64,000 nt of DNA from Allacma fusca. Lineage: Eukaryota; Arthropoda; Collembola; Symphypleona; Sminthuridae. A program made the translations under genes and the position numbers. Location of the stretch: NCBI GenBank assembly GCA_947179485.1, contig OX359245.1, forward strand, positions 70,729,067 to 70,793,066, in the 5' to 3' direction. Below the pieces are notes generated by a model. The model did no database searches. It saw only the letters and a list, made by a program, of their open reading frames with translations, and was not told the origin of the DNA. This document shows, piece by piece, positions 22,132-32,823 of this stretch; position 1 is the first letter of the stretch; the number at the start of each line of letters is the position of its first letter.

Positions 22132-25100
22132 TTATTGCCGGACAGGTGGATCTTTTGTCAGGGAAGATGTATCGCCCTTCTTCTGAGGTAACTTCCTGAA
22201 ACTGATGATGATAAGTCTAGGTTCTGATGTTCCCAATCCCGATTTTATGTTGTACTTTCTTTTCAGATTCATTTCTTCCACGAATCTGTTGAATTCTTCA
22301 TCATTCGACAAAGCTAGTTGTGAAATATAAAATTGCGTTGGGGTGATAGGGTCAATTTCTCTTCGTCCTTCTAATAATTGATTTTCAGGGTCTCGTATTA
22401 TTATTTCGGACTGTGGTAATCTCTTGAGGTTAAATAAAGTGCTGAGTATGTCGTCAGGGTTAGCTGGTACCTCTATTACAATTGAACTCCATGTTTCTGC
22501 TAAGTTCAATAGGATGGTTTGTCTAACTAACGATAAGTGAGTTGTTCCTGGGATGCAGTCTACTTGCGTGTCTCGTACTCTTGCTGGAGTTGTTCGGCTT
22601 TGATGTAATGCTTCGACTGCTCGGGTCAGTCGGCTGAAGCGTTCTTGTCTCCAACAATAAATGATGTTCAGCTCGTTCAAATATTCTATGAACAATTTAT
22701 GCTGTGGTTTTCGGATTGAAAACAGAATTCCTTCTGGATTTTCTACGTGAAGTGTAGCTGGGTAGATTTTGATGGTGGCGCTGTATAGGTCGAAAATCCA
22801 TTCTTCCCATTGTTCTATCTCATCTAAGATTTCCGCAATGGGTGAAGATTCCCCTTCAGATCTTATGGATTCTCCTGTCCATTCCTTCCATTTTTCTATA
22901 GCTGCTCTTTGCTTGTATAGAATGATAAGGCGCTGTGCCATGGGCTGGAATTCTCCAAACGAAAGTTGGTCTGCTGGTAAGTCTGCTAACATCTGTAGTC
23001 CTATCTCGGGTCGTCCGGTTATAGGCGTTCCTTGGTGAATAAATGTCTCCATCCATAGAGCTTGTTCTCCCCAACTGGGTTCCACTCCTATGTCATTCCA
23101 TATGTGAATGAGTAAACGCCTTACTTCTGTTCCGGTTAATCCTTGAAAGGTACCGTGATGTTCTCGGCATAGTAATTGTTCTGGAATTGTCGTCCCTTCG
23201 TTTGCTTTTAGGGAACGGTACAGAGTGTCCCATAATTGTGCTATCATTTCGCCTGGGTGAATAGTTAAGTCAGTGGCCAATGTCTCCATTCTTGAGTCTG
23301 TAAAAGATATTCGTCTCCGTGCTTGTCGGTAGATGATGGCAAGGTCTCGTTCTGCTGGTGCTACTGCTTGAAATTCCGTGGGGTTATCCATTGCCTCCTG
23401 TATTAACATTCGCCTTTCTCTGATAGTTTCCTGTCGAGTTTCTGTGTCAGCCTCGAACATGTTCTCTTCATAAGAGAAAGTCTCTCTTTGGGGTAAGTTC
23501 TGTGCTTGTTTTAACATTTCTTGTAATTGTTCCAATTTGAATTTTGGGTGTTTGTTTTCCTTCACCTTTTTCCTTGCAATTCTGGCCTCTATGGTTTCCA
23601 TGTGCATCCGGTGTGTCCATTGGAAAAGACTATTTGCTCTCATTCCATCATTGTCTGGTTTACGTATGCATGGAAACTGTCTTGGGTCTCTGCTTGGTAT
23701 ATCTTGGCAATGTTTGCATTTGTCCATCATTGGTAATACTCCGTGTCCTTTACATACTCTACACTGGGGTCTATCGCTCCAAAATGGTCTGCTTTCATTC
23801 CTCCAATCTGGTGAATGGTCTCTCATCATATTTCTTAGGTGTCTCTGCGCTCCTTCTGCTGGACTTCGTTCACGAAAACATTGTCGTCTTTGTTCTGGTG
23901 AAAGTCCCCTTTCCTCTCGTGCACTTCGTTCGGCTCTTCCTATTGCAAATGGTGATTCAACGTTTTGAAAGACTGTAGCTTGTGTAACTGAGTCTGGTCG
24001 ATGAAGTACAATAAGCTCGCTTCCACTTCGGATATATTGTGGCTGCGAAATGTCAATCCGTGTTATAGTGAGGTCCCTTTCTTCGGGTGGGGTAGCGTTT
24101 CGAGGATTGGATCTAGTCTCGAAATTGTATCCCCTTTGGAATCTTCTAATGGTGTCCCTTTGTAGTTCGACTAGTCTTTCTTGTTCTCGTACTTCTCTCT
24201 CTTCCTCAGATGCTTTCATAGCTTTCTCTATGTCTTTCCTTAGTTGTTCCTCCTCTATTTCGCTTTCTGATTGTTCTTTCTCCTCGTCTGGAAGTGTTCC
24301 TGAGGTGCATTCTGTAGGATTTCCACATAGCATTTCGGGTGTTAATGGTGGATCCCATCCTGCCTCTCTGTTTACTCTGGCAAGGAATCCGAACCTTTCT
24401 TCTCCCTTTTTCATAACATCTAAACTTGGACAGTCTAAGTTTATGAAGGATGGTCGTCTAGCTTTCTTTCTTGCTTTTGCTTTCTCTTTCTTTGGTTTAG
24501 GTTGATTTACTTGCGTCAATGCTGGTGATGATGGTCGTTCCTCTTCTGGAGGTGCTGATGGCGTAGGTGTGTTCAGCTCTCTTTCCTCCTGGGTGGTTTC
24601 GACATCCGTGTTTGGTGGAGTTTCTTTCAGAATTCCTGGTGGATTTTTTGTCTCATCTATTGCGAATGCTGTACCTATGTACAACAAGGTTCTAAAGATG
24701 AATCTTGTAAAGCCTTGTAGCATGCCTGTGTTTCTGGGTGCTGCTGATGATTCGCCGCTCTCTATTTCCATGGCTCTCAGCAATTCTAGTTGTTTTCTGA
24801 TGAATTTGTGGTTGTACTCAATGGGTGTCCATGAGTTGTCTGGTCCAAGAAAGGCTTCTCTTTTTCGTCGTAGATGTGTCTCCTCCTCCCCTCTGGGAAG
24901 CTCGTTGCCCTCAACGATAGTAGTTCGACGAAAAAGTCTGCGTTGATTGAATGCTGTTACTTGTGCATCAGTTTCCCATTTATTAAATGTATCTGCTTGG
25001 ATGTGATTTACTCCCTTGTAAATCATGGGAAGTAAAATTGCAACTGTCATGTTGGCCTCATGGACGGTAATAGCGGTGTTGAAGAAAACTAATTCTCCGT

Positions 25101-27912
25101 CCACAATTTCCCTATCAGGATGTGTGAAATCTTCTCCCATGGTTAGGCTATGAGGGTCATCTTGGATTTGTCTTTGGATCTTTGACAAATCCTCCCTTGG
25201 GATAATACTTCTTTTGGTCCTGTTATTATGTGGTTGGTATCCTAGTATGATCTTTAAGCTTGATCCTAGGTGTTCATTGATACCTTTATCGACTGCTTTT
25301 TCTAAGGTCTCTACCTTATTCTTAGTAAAAATACCAGGTAGAGTGTATTGTTGTAGTATGTCAAATAACTGGAATAGTTTATGAGGTGAAAGTTTCCATC
25401 CGTCACGCATGACTCTTGAAAACATCAAAATTCCACTGGGTGTGTCAACTTCTTGGGGTTGATTTTCTTTGTAATTTTCTCCTTGTACATAAATAGCTTT
25501 ATTCCATAGTTGAGAAATGGATGAGTTTGTTAACCATTCAGCCTGTCTTTTTGCTCTGACCGAAATGGTTTTCCGCACGTAGGGTGATGATGTAGTTGTT
25601 GTGGTGGTTGTGATTGGAACTTGGATATTTAGGTTATTTTCCAGTTCCATCACACTGGCTGTGTCAATAGGAAGTGTAATCCACATGGGTCTTCCGTCTT
25701 CAAGTTCGTATTTAACCATAATCCAATCATCTGGAATGACTGCTCTCTGTCCACATGTTGGCTTCCAATATTGTAAAACATAACTCATTGTCATGATAGT
25801 CCAAGTTAAGGCTATAGCTGCCATAGTGGCGCATCCTTTCGCTGTATCGGATTCTTTGAATCTTTGAATCCAATTGGAAAAGAAAGGTCTCACATTTTCT
25901 CCAAAATTGTGAGGTGGCGGTTCACTATCCCTTGTGTGAAGTCTGCGGTGTCGTTCCATACTGTTGCATGTGAAATCGTCATGTTTCGCGGTCTCATTGA
26001 ACGATTTCATTAGACGATTAAATCCTTCCCGTCCGTGTAGATAATTGTTGGTGGTGACGGGTCCTGGCAAACGTGTAGTTGGTGTCATTCCTAATCCCAT
26101 TGTTACTACTCCCATGAGTAACATAAATGTGAAAAAGTTGTGTCTAATGGCTGGAATCGGTCCTCCGCGTCCTCCTCCTCCTCTGGGTGGAGAGCGATTC
26201 TCCCGTGGTGGGCTGGGAGTTATTGGTAACTCTTCCGTATCCATACTTAAGGAAATGTCATGAGGTGGTGTAGCAAAATCCGATAAAGACGAAGATTCAA
26301 TTTGTTGGTGTAAATGAGTTGGTTCCAAGTATTTTTCCAATTCTGTTGCTATCTCGTCAGTTAAAAGTGGAGTGATAGCTCTCTCCAGTTCGGTTTGGGT
26401 TTTAAATACTTGAGTTATGTTGACGCTGCTATTCAGGGTGAGTAGCTCCTTCTCCCCTGTGGGTGGCTGGACTTCGGTTCCAGTCGCTCCCGTGCGTTGA
26501 TGTGGTCCTTGCGATGTCTCTGGTGTTGTCATTTCCGGGGGTTGGTTTGCTTCCAATGGCATATCGGGGAATTTCCTTGAGTCGGGGTTAATTCCCAGTA
26601 TTGTACATACGGCTGGAAAATTATGTTTAATTCTCCATGCTCTCCAATCAATACGTATCTTATGCAATTGTTCTTGTGCATAGTCTCGCATTTCTTTGAA
26701 AATGGCTGGGTCTTTTCCGTTGTGGGTTGCAAATAAAATGGATAAACTGTCTCGTTGTAAATTGCGAACAATTTCGTCGTAGTGAGATTGTCGTTTTGAA
26801 TCCATATCCAAAATATGGATTGCTCGCTGTAATGGGTCTAGTGTGGGTAGTATTATTTCCATTTCTGCCTCGGTCTTAGGTCCCTCGGCTTTCTTTCGAA
26901 CCAATTTTTCTGTCTTTATGCGCTTTTTCATGTGGTGCTCGCATTCACCATTCTTAGGTTGAGGATCTGTCGAATTCATGGGGATATGTTGGTTCCTCTT
27001 GCATTTGGCATGTGTACATTTGATGTAGCTAATCTGCTTCACAATTTCGACTTCTGCTTCTGAACTGACTGTTGATGTATATGTAGTGGACCCTGGGCCT
27101 TGTGTTGTTGATTGTTGAGGTGACTCATTTTCAATGATCATGATTTCTGGTGAGCCTGGCTGACGTACTATCGCCTGAGGTGGTTGGGGTTCTTTCCGAA
27201 CTTCCGGTGTTGTTAATATTATATCCAAAGAAGTAGCCTTCTTTCCTTTGGCATCTTCTGTTTGTACAACATTAACTTCCATAGCTGGCTGTATTGGTGT
27301 TTGAGGTGTGGATTGTATAGTTGGCTCCACACGTGCTGTATTTGGTCCTATAGTGCTATGTTTTGTTGGTGTGGTTGGGGTAGATGTGAAGGGTTGCTCT
27401 CCTCTCGTCCGTTGTTCAGCCTTGGCCTCTCTTTGTGGTAGGGGTTTTTCGTCCCCACGGTTGGAGTCCTTAGGGCTGCACGGCCTCTCACTTCGTGGAG
27501 GTGTGGTGGGCCTCTTTAGGATTTTTTGGGTGTGAAAAGTTACAGCGTTATAGCTGGCCTTGGCTGTGTCAATGGGTGGAGTAAGTATGGATTGTCTTTC
27601 CGTACTTCTACTCCTGACAGGTGAATTTCGGCGACGTCTTCTATCATCCTCATTTGACCTGTGGCCGCTGCGTTCATAATGTCTTGCAGGTGACCTTCGT
27701 CTTTGATAATAGTAAGTGTCTCTATGTCTACTACTGCTTGTGACAGTTTCTATTCTGGGTGGCGTACTTTCTCTCGATCTCATCCTTTTGGGTGTATGGG
27801 ATGAAACTTCTTCCGTTTTTCTAGATCGTTCCTCTTTAGAATTTTGGCGGTCTCTGGAACTGTATCTAGAACTGCCAGGTTCTCGATCTTCATGGCGATT
27901 ATCTTTCCTCAT
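22132..27912 (-). CDS. Giant polyprotein-like ORF (1926 aa) of the LTR element, unknown family
   Basis: Residues 1-140 are rich in RS/SR and basic runs; 150-290 are proline/threonine-rich. CTHAKCKRNQHI...CEHH (299-327) looks metal-binding. A helical block follows (355-445). Hydrophobic spans lie at 592-609 (FFTFMLLMGVVTMG), 694-715 (ATMAAIALTWTIMTMSYVLQ) and 1067-1086. Dibasic furin-like sites are RAKR (786-789), RTKR (898-901) and LRRKR (1014-1018); NXS/T sites occur nearby. PSAP at 1118-1121 equals the TSG101-binding late-domain motif of retroviral proteins. KKEKAKARKKARR (1141-1153) is basic, 1210-1262 is charged and probably coiled coil, and CRVCKGHG...CKHC (1384-1402) is zinc-finger-like. 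The C-terminal 500 residues look globular. There is no pol signature. The start at 27912 is the first ATG after a TGA in the LTR remnant; the true N-terminus may have been lost with the 5' deletion. Confidence 0.6.
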   Translation of the reverse strand: MRKDNRHEDREPGSSRYSSRDRQNSKEERSRKTEEVSSHTPKRMRSRESTPPRIETVTSSSRHRDTYYYQRRRSPARHYERSGHRSNEDDRRRRRNSPVRSRSTERQSILTPPIDTAKASYNAVTFHTQKILKRPTTPPRSERPCSPKDSNRGDEKPLPQREAKAEQRTRGEQPFTSTPTTPTKHSTIGPNTARVEPTIQSTPQTPIQPAMEVNVVQTEDAKGKKATSLDIILTTPEVRKEPQPPQAIVRQPGSPEIMIIENESPQQSTTQGPGSTTYTSTVSSEAEVEIVKQISYIKCTHAKCKRNQHIPMNSTDPQPKNGECEHHMKKRIKTEKLVRKKAEGPKTEAEMEIILPTLDPLQRAIHILDMDSKRQSHYDEIVRNLQRDSLSILFATHNGKDPAIFKEMRDYAQEQLHKIRIDWRAWRIKHNFPAVCTILGINPDSRKFPDMPLEANQPPEMTTPETSQGPHQRTGATGTEVQPPTGEKELLTLNSSVNITQVFKTQTELERAITPLLTDEIATELEKYLEPTHLHQQIESSSLSDFATPPHDISLSMDTEELPITPSPPRENRSPPRGGGGRGGPIPAIRHNFFTFMLLMGVVTMGLGMTPTTRLPGPVTTNNYLHGREGFNRLMKSFNETAKHDDFTCNSMERHRRLHTRDSEPPPHNFGENVRPFFSNWIQRFKESDTAKGCATMAAIALTWTIMTMSYVLQYWKPTCGQRAVIPDDWIMVKYELEDGRPMWITLPIDTASVMELENNLNIQVPITTTTTTTSSPYVRKTISVRAKRQAEWLTNSSISQLWNKAIYVQGENYKENQPQEVDTPSGILMFSRVMRDGWKLSPHKLFQLFDILQQYTLPGIFTKNKVETLEKAVDKGINEHLGSSLKIILGYQPHNNRTKRSIIPREDLSKIQRQIQDDPHSLTMGEDFTHPDREIVDGELVFFNTAITVHEANMTVAILLPMIYKGVNHIQADTFNKWETDAQVTAFNQRRLFRRTTIVEGNELPRGEEETHLRRKREAFLGPDNSWTPIEYNHKFIRKQLELLRAMEIESGESSAAPRNTGMLQGFTRFIFRTLLYIGTAFAIDETKNPPGILKETPPNTDVETTQEERELNTPTPSAPPEEERPSSPALTQVNQPKPKKEKAKARKKARRPSFINLDCPSLDVMKKGEERFGFLARVNREAGWDPPLTPEMLCGNPTECTSGTLPDEEKEQSESEIEEEQLRKDIEKAMKASEEEREVREQERLVELQRDTIRRFQRGYNFETRSNPRNATPPEERDLTITRIDISQPQYIRSGSELIVLHRPDSVTQATVFQNVESPFAIGRAERSAREERGLSPEQRRQCFRERSPAEGAQRHLRNMMRDHSPDWRNESRPFWSDRPQCRVCKGHGVLPMMDKCKHCQDIPSRDPRQFPCIRKPDNDGMRANSLFQWTHRMHMETIEARIARKKVKENKHPKFKLEQLQEMLKQAQNLPQRETFSYEENMFEADTETRQETIRERRMLIQEAMDNPTEFQAVAPAERDLAIIYRQARRRISFTDSRMETLATDLTIHPGEMIAQLWDTLYRSLKANEGTTIPEQLLCREHHGTFQGLTGTEVRRLLIHIWNDIGVEPSWGEQALWMETFIHQGTPITGRPEIGLQMLADLPADQLSFGEFQPMAQRLIILYKQRAAIEKWKEWTGESIRSEGESSPIAEILDEIEQWEEWIFDLYSATIKIYPATLHVENPEGILFSIRKPQHKLFIEYLNELNIIYCWRQERFSRLTRAVEALHQSRTTPARVRDTQVDCIPGTTHLSLVRQTILLNLAETWSSIVIEVPANPDDILSTLFNLKRLPQSEIIIRDPENQLLEGRREIDPITPTQFYISQLALSNDEEFNRFVEEMNLKRKYNIKSGLGTSEPRLIIISFRKLPQKKGDTSSLTKDPPVRQ

Positions 27913-27938
27913 CTCTCTCCTTTGTCCTCTCCCTACTG

Positions 27939-27983
27939 CCGTCTTTTGTCACGTTCCCCAGGTGTGTAAATTGGGACGTAACA
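27939..27983 (-). repeat. 5' LTR remnant (45 bp)
   Basis: Identical over 45 bases to 20428-20472 and then unrelated. It abuts the large ORF, whose ATG is only 26 bases on, so about 420 bp of LTR and any primer-binding site and leader are missing. Confidence 0.75.
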
Positions 27984-30900
27984 ATATAGGGTGTGTGTTG
28001 TAACACTCACTCAAAATAGGATGGGATGGAAAAGGATACTGAGAATCGTATTTCTGGGACATGACATTTAAACTGAAATCCTTTCTTGAGAAATTCAGGG
28101 CGGTTGGGAATAAAAGGGAAATTTGTGTCTTTCCTTTTATTATCACCATTAAAAATTTGATACTCTGTGTATTGAGACACTAGTGCAAATTACAGGACTT
28201 GCAAAATATTGTTTTTGGTCAAACGTCAAAAAAGAATTGGTCAACAACAAATAAATAATTAAAAAAACATATTCTTTCACCGGCGGGTTTTTTAAAACTT
28301 GATTGTATAAAGACCTATTTATTTTATGTATAACAATTGTAGCAACCTTTCAGCTGACTGTTAAAAGCACCCTGTACTACGGTCAAGAACCTGTAAAATC
28401 CCAGTATAGTGTCACTCCAATATCTATATGCTATGCATTTGAATAGGTCTCATGATATATCTATCAGAAATAATGATTTTACTGGAAAGGATAATTGAGT
28501 TATAGCTATACGGAGAAATTGCATTAAATTCTAATCGTATTAGCATTCAATGCAAGGAGATATTGTTGGAAGCGAAGGATTGGAAGATCAAAGGAACTGT
28601 TTAGATTATCCGATCATCTGTGAAGACCCGTGTAGAATGTGTGTCCTTATGAGATAATTACAGTAGTTGTATCGAATGCCACAAATTATTTTCTCGGAAA
28701 TTTAATTTGCTTCTTATCCAAAATTTCGACGAAATCGTCTTGATAAATTTGCAAACCCTTAATCTCTATACGGAAAAACCATGGTTGGGGGGGATAATGG
28801 TCAAAAAGCAGCATGCTAGTAATTGAGAATAGTTCTGAGAGAAATTAATTCTCTCAACTGAATATCCAGGAATTTGGAGAACATGTCAAGAGGAATAAAT
28901 ATCTGTGATGCTTTTCATTTTCTAGGAAAACTCCCTCTTTAAATCTCTAAATAATTTAAATGTGTTTATATGCAATTTATTGTTTTTTTTATGTGTAAGT
29001 ACATACTTTAAGTATTCCTGTTTTATAAGGAAATCTCATATTTAAAAGGACAGCTTTATTTTTGTGGGTGCCTCAAGTCGTAAGGGAGTATGTCAGAGAA
29101 TCTCCTTAAAAATTATTGTTTTTGCATATGAATCTATGCACGGGATTGCTATTGTAATATTATTATGAAATTCTGCCTATAAATTATCTTTAAATAATTT
29201 AATTGTAATAAGAAACCTGCCTGAACTTAACAAGTAAAAGCTACACAGCTCCCCCTTTTAAATCCTTAAATTATTATCCCCGTGGAAAATTATTATATAC
29301 TATTATTAACTATTTCATGATAATAACAATAATTTATTCTACAACCTGCTAATAAAATATTGACAATCAAAAATGACGTACGGTTCAATTTAAGCTCAAC
29401 CACGGGATTTCGGACAAATCCTGGCTTCGACGACGTACTAAAGCGGTTCCGGAGATACTTTCCACTAAGTGTTCACCGAACGGAGCCCGAAACTGGAACT
29501 GTTGCTACAGATGATGATGTTTCCTATTTTCCTATTTGGGTCTCATGATTCTGCACAAGACCATTTGAGGATAAGTCTCTCTTCAGTCCGGAAGGGAACT
29601 TAGAGCTCCTGCATGTAAGAGCTCATGACTCTGGGTCTTTGTGGAACCTTTTCAATTCATATCAAATACAAATTAAATACATCATAGCTTTTTCTTTTAC
29701 AAGGATTATGGAATAGTATTTTCCCTGTGGAGGTTTTTTAAAGTAAACTTGTGGATTATGAGACTATATATATTCACATTATCTGCAATAATTAATAATT
29801 AACCAAAGTAATAATCTCATCTGTCCCCAATGTACCTCAGGTTTTGTAATTAATTGTAAGCACCAAATTTTCAGTTGTATGTTTTTATTGAGAAAAAGGT
29901 ATCTAAGGAGTGATCTTTCTAAACAGAGAGCGTATTGTTTAAGAGATAATTAATACTCTCATAAGAAATATTTTCCTGTTCATCGAGTTTCCTTTGTAAA
30001 GTGAGTTCAACGTTATTAACTCAGATCCACATTGTTGAAGCGTCAATTTTGTATAGGACAAGCATCAATAATCATGAGGTTGTTAATTCCAGCTCTATTA
30101 CAAAATTTTATTTGCAGTCGGCCTGAACTTTATACGTTATAAAGCAAATGACTTTAGATGAGAAGGATTTAGCCTGTGAATAAGCACCCCAAGCGAATTC
30201 TAATGTCATTATTTGCAGTGTGGAAGTATCATTATAAGAATTACAGAGACAGCCAGTACTGATTATTGAGAAGAGGAGACTCTTTTGGGAAAGAAATCAT
30301 CTACAAGCTGGAATTTTTTAATTTAATTTTTAATGTCGTAACAATTTAAATTGAATTGTTAGAAGATCGTATAAGTCCCTCAATGCAGATATTGGAAGCA
30401 TTTTAGCTTCCTTCGATGCATGATTATTGTTAATTGTTAATATTATTGTTTTTTTTATTGTGATTCTACTTCTGGAACTGCCTGTTTTTAATCTTATTTT
30501 TTCTAGAATTTATTTATACGTCTTTGAGAATGCTTGACTGTACATTTTTTTAACATTCTCATGTTATTTTCACATTGGGACAAATATATAAAATTTCTCC
30601 TTACCAGTTGTCATCGGTTCTAACATTTCATTAGTTAATCTTTTGGAATGTGTTATTTAACTATTTAATTTATTTCTTCAGCCATTTACCTAAGCATTTT
30701 CCTTCGGGAAGTGAACATGTACACAGGCTTGGGCAAGTCAGATTTATTATAAATACATATACATAGGTTTTTCCTCAGAGAATTCTTGTTTCCTCGGTCT
30801 TGTTTTCCTTGAAATTGGTTGAACGATTTATTATGTCAACTTGATTAACTTACACGTGCCTTGTATAGAATTGCAATCAACATCACTAATTATCTATAAT

Positions 30901-32480
30901 TTGAGTAAAACAGGGCCTGAATCAGTTATTTTAAATGTTTCATAAAGCATAGAAATTGCCTCAATTTAATTCACATATTTTTTTGGTTAGCTCCTATTTG
31001 AATTTTGTCTCGTCACAAATTTAATTTAGCTCAATCAACATCAACAAGCTGGTAATGACTACAGACTAAACAAGTAAAGGGAAGGTATATAGATAAGTCA
31101 GGCTGAGACTCTCTGAAAATGTTTTAGAGCAACTAACCATCTCAAACTGGATGCTCATGTAATCTCTGTTTCTGTCTCATTTTCTGCAAGGCCTTCCGTA
31201 TCACGAGACTACTACAGACTGTGTAGCTGATACTCAATCAGATTCTTCCAGGAGTACCCATTTACAGGTTATTTTATAGCTCCCGAAGGAGAACGCTACT
31301 AAAATGACAAATCTCTAGTCGAATCGGATTTTACTATGTATTCTGTTCCCAAGTGCCGACAGTCATTTAATAGTCTCATACACTTTTTCTCCAAACCTCC
31401 GTAGCCCACATAAAAGAGTAACTCATAAAATAGTTTTAGCTTCGATATACATACGTAGAGATATTGTCTTCACAGGGTTTATTATAATTCTGAAGGAGCA
31501 CATTCTGACTCATTATAAGTTGTAGCTAAATGTTAGGAATTTTCAGTTATGGAGTATTCCAATTATATTGTGTTTTCGAGACCTTTGATATATAAGTGAT
31601 TCCAATATGTCCATACGCTACGTCATTTATTTTGACACATAAAGATATTCTTGTTAATTTTGTAGAAAAATTTGTCACGTTTTTAGTAGTTTTTTTGTAC
31701 TATTGTAATTGCTTTTTTGTCATATAACTCAGTTCTAGGTGCTGATTTCCAATTACCAATGATTCAGGTACGTCCAGGTATAACATTTTTGTACCCATCA
31801 GGGGCACTAAGTCGAAAGGATTTTCGTTCCTCACGTGATGCATCCATGTACATATATACAAATTGTAAATTCTGGACGCTTATTACTGGACCGGATATTT
31901 TCCCTTTACCAGGGCAGAAGCATATTCCCTGCTTGATATTCCTTGATCCACTTCTTTTTTTGAGCAAACACTTCAATTTCTTTCTTGCTTCCAATTATAC
32001 GCTCAACAGTTTCTGCTCTCAAAATACTACTCGCTTATCCTCTCCACATCTACTTTCCCCATTCCCTCAGATACTAGACACTTGTACTTATTACTTGTGA
32101 GTTATTTTTGTTTCAATAAGAAATTCTAAGTATCAATCAGAAAATGTTTACAAACTGCGTGTAGACAAATACAGGTATTACTCAAAACCTAGGATCCTAG
32201 TAACGGAATTTTGTTTATTTATTAGTACGATGTGACTGTATATTATGGCACGTGCAAAACATTTAATTTCCAGGATTTTCAGGATAAACTGAAATCATGT
32301 TGCAAATGTGTTGCTTGTAATCCCATAAATAATATTTGTAATTGTATGCGTCCCCTGCAATATGACTATGCCGATTCTGGACTGTGATTTATTGCAATAT
32401 GTGAGGTAGTGAGGTACTGTTAAAAGGTTACGATACTTTTTGCTTGCGTTTCTAAAAGACAAACTGAACTTTCTCTGTAT
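27984..32480 (+). repeat. Segmental repeat, copy A
   Basis: From GTGTTGTAACACTCAC onward it matches copy B (48650-50240) through words such as AAAATAGGATGGGATG, TATTTCTGGGACATG, CTTTATTAT and, at 30060-30105, GACAAGCATC..TAATCATGAGG. Its later part (31900-32370) matches copy C at 60240-60690 (CTCAAAATAC.ACTCG, TCCCCTGC..TAT, TCTGGAC). No supported gene lies in it: the 127-codon frame at 31717-32100 is not conserved as coding in copy C. The LTR element was inserted at its left border. It may be an old duplicated non-coding segment or a large unclassified transposon. Confidence 0.6.
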
Positions 32481-32823
32481 GAATGAAAATATTTTGGCTT
32501 CCATTCCGTCCACTGGGAACTAATTTTTTTCGCATAAAACTAAACGTTTGTGCCGGTCAAATTGTGTTACTTTTGAAGTGAAACTGTAAGGGATGAAATT
32601 TGAATGAAAACACTGGATTTACTTCATGGAGAGCTCTTCATAGAGGCAGGAGACAGCTGTCAATATATTACAATCTAACAGGTGGTTTGAATGGGTTTGT
32701 TTACATCAGACCTATATCTGTGTTAGAAGTGAAATATATATTTTTGTCGTAGTGTTTATGACTGAGTAAAGCATCCTGAATGGGACCGTCTATACCAGAA
32801 ATATTTTTACGTTTTGTTAACTG

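Larger units (their letters stand above)
20006..27983 (-). mobile_element. LTR-bounded element encoding two long membrane-associated ORFs and no visible pol
   Basis: On the minus strand the element starts at 27983 with TGTTACGTCCCAATTTACAC and ends with a 467-bp repeat at 20006-20472 that begins with the same 45 bases. A purine run sits directly before the downstream repeat (20473-20482). ATAT flanks both ends. Joining the flanks gives GAATTATATAGGGTGTGTG, which resembles the paralogous repeat B near 48645, as an empty site should. Inside are a 1926-codon ORF and a 249-codon ORF, both uninterrupted. I find no DTG/DSG protease, no Y.DD reverse transcriptase box and no HHCC/DDE integrase signature. 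The 5' LTR is cut to 45 bp, so this copy lacks its promoter. It could be a defective provirus-like element or a trans-mobilised non-autonomous one. Confidence 0.68.

Noticed and set aside
27913..27983. Primer-binding site downstream of the 5' LTR remnant
   Set aside because: The 26 bases between LTR remnant and ATG show no tRNA-3'-end-like TGG sequence; the site seems deleted.
22769..28003. Plus-strand ORFs of 60-151 codons
   Set aside because: Antisense shadows of the 1926-codon minus-strand ORF; cysteine/serine-rich translations without domains.
31717..32100. 127-codon plus-strand ORF
   Set aside because: The corresponding part of repeat copy C does not keep the frame; no domain recognised.
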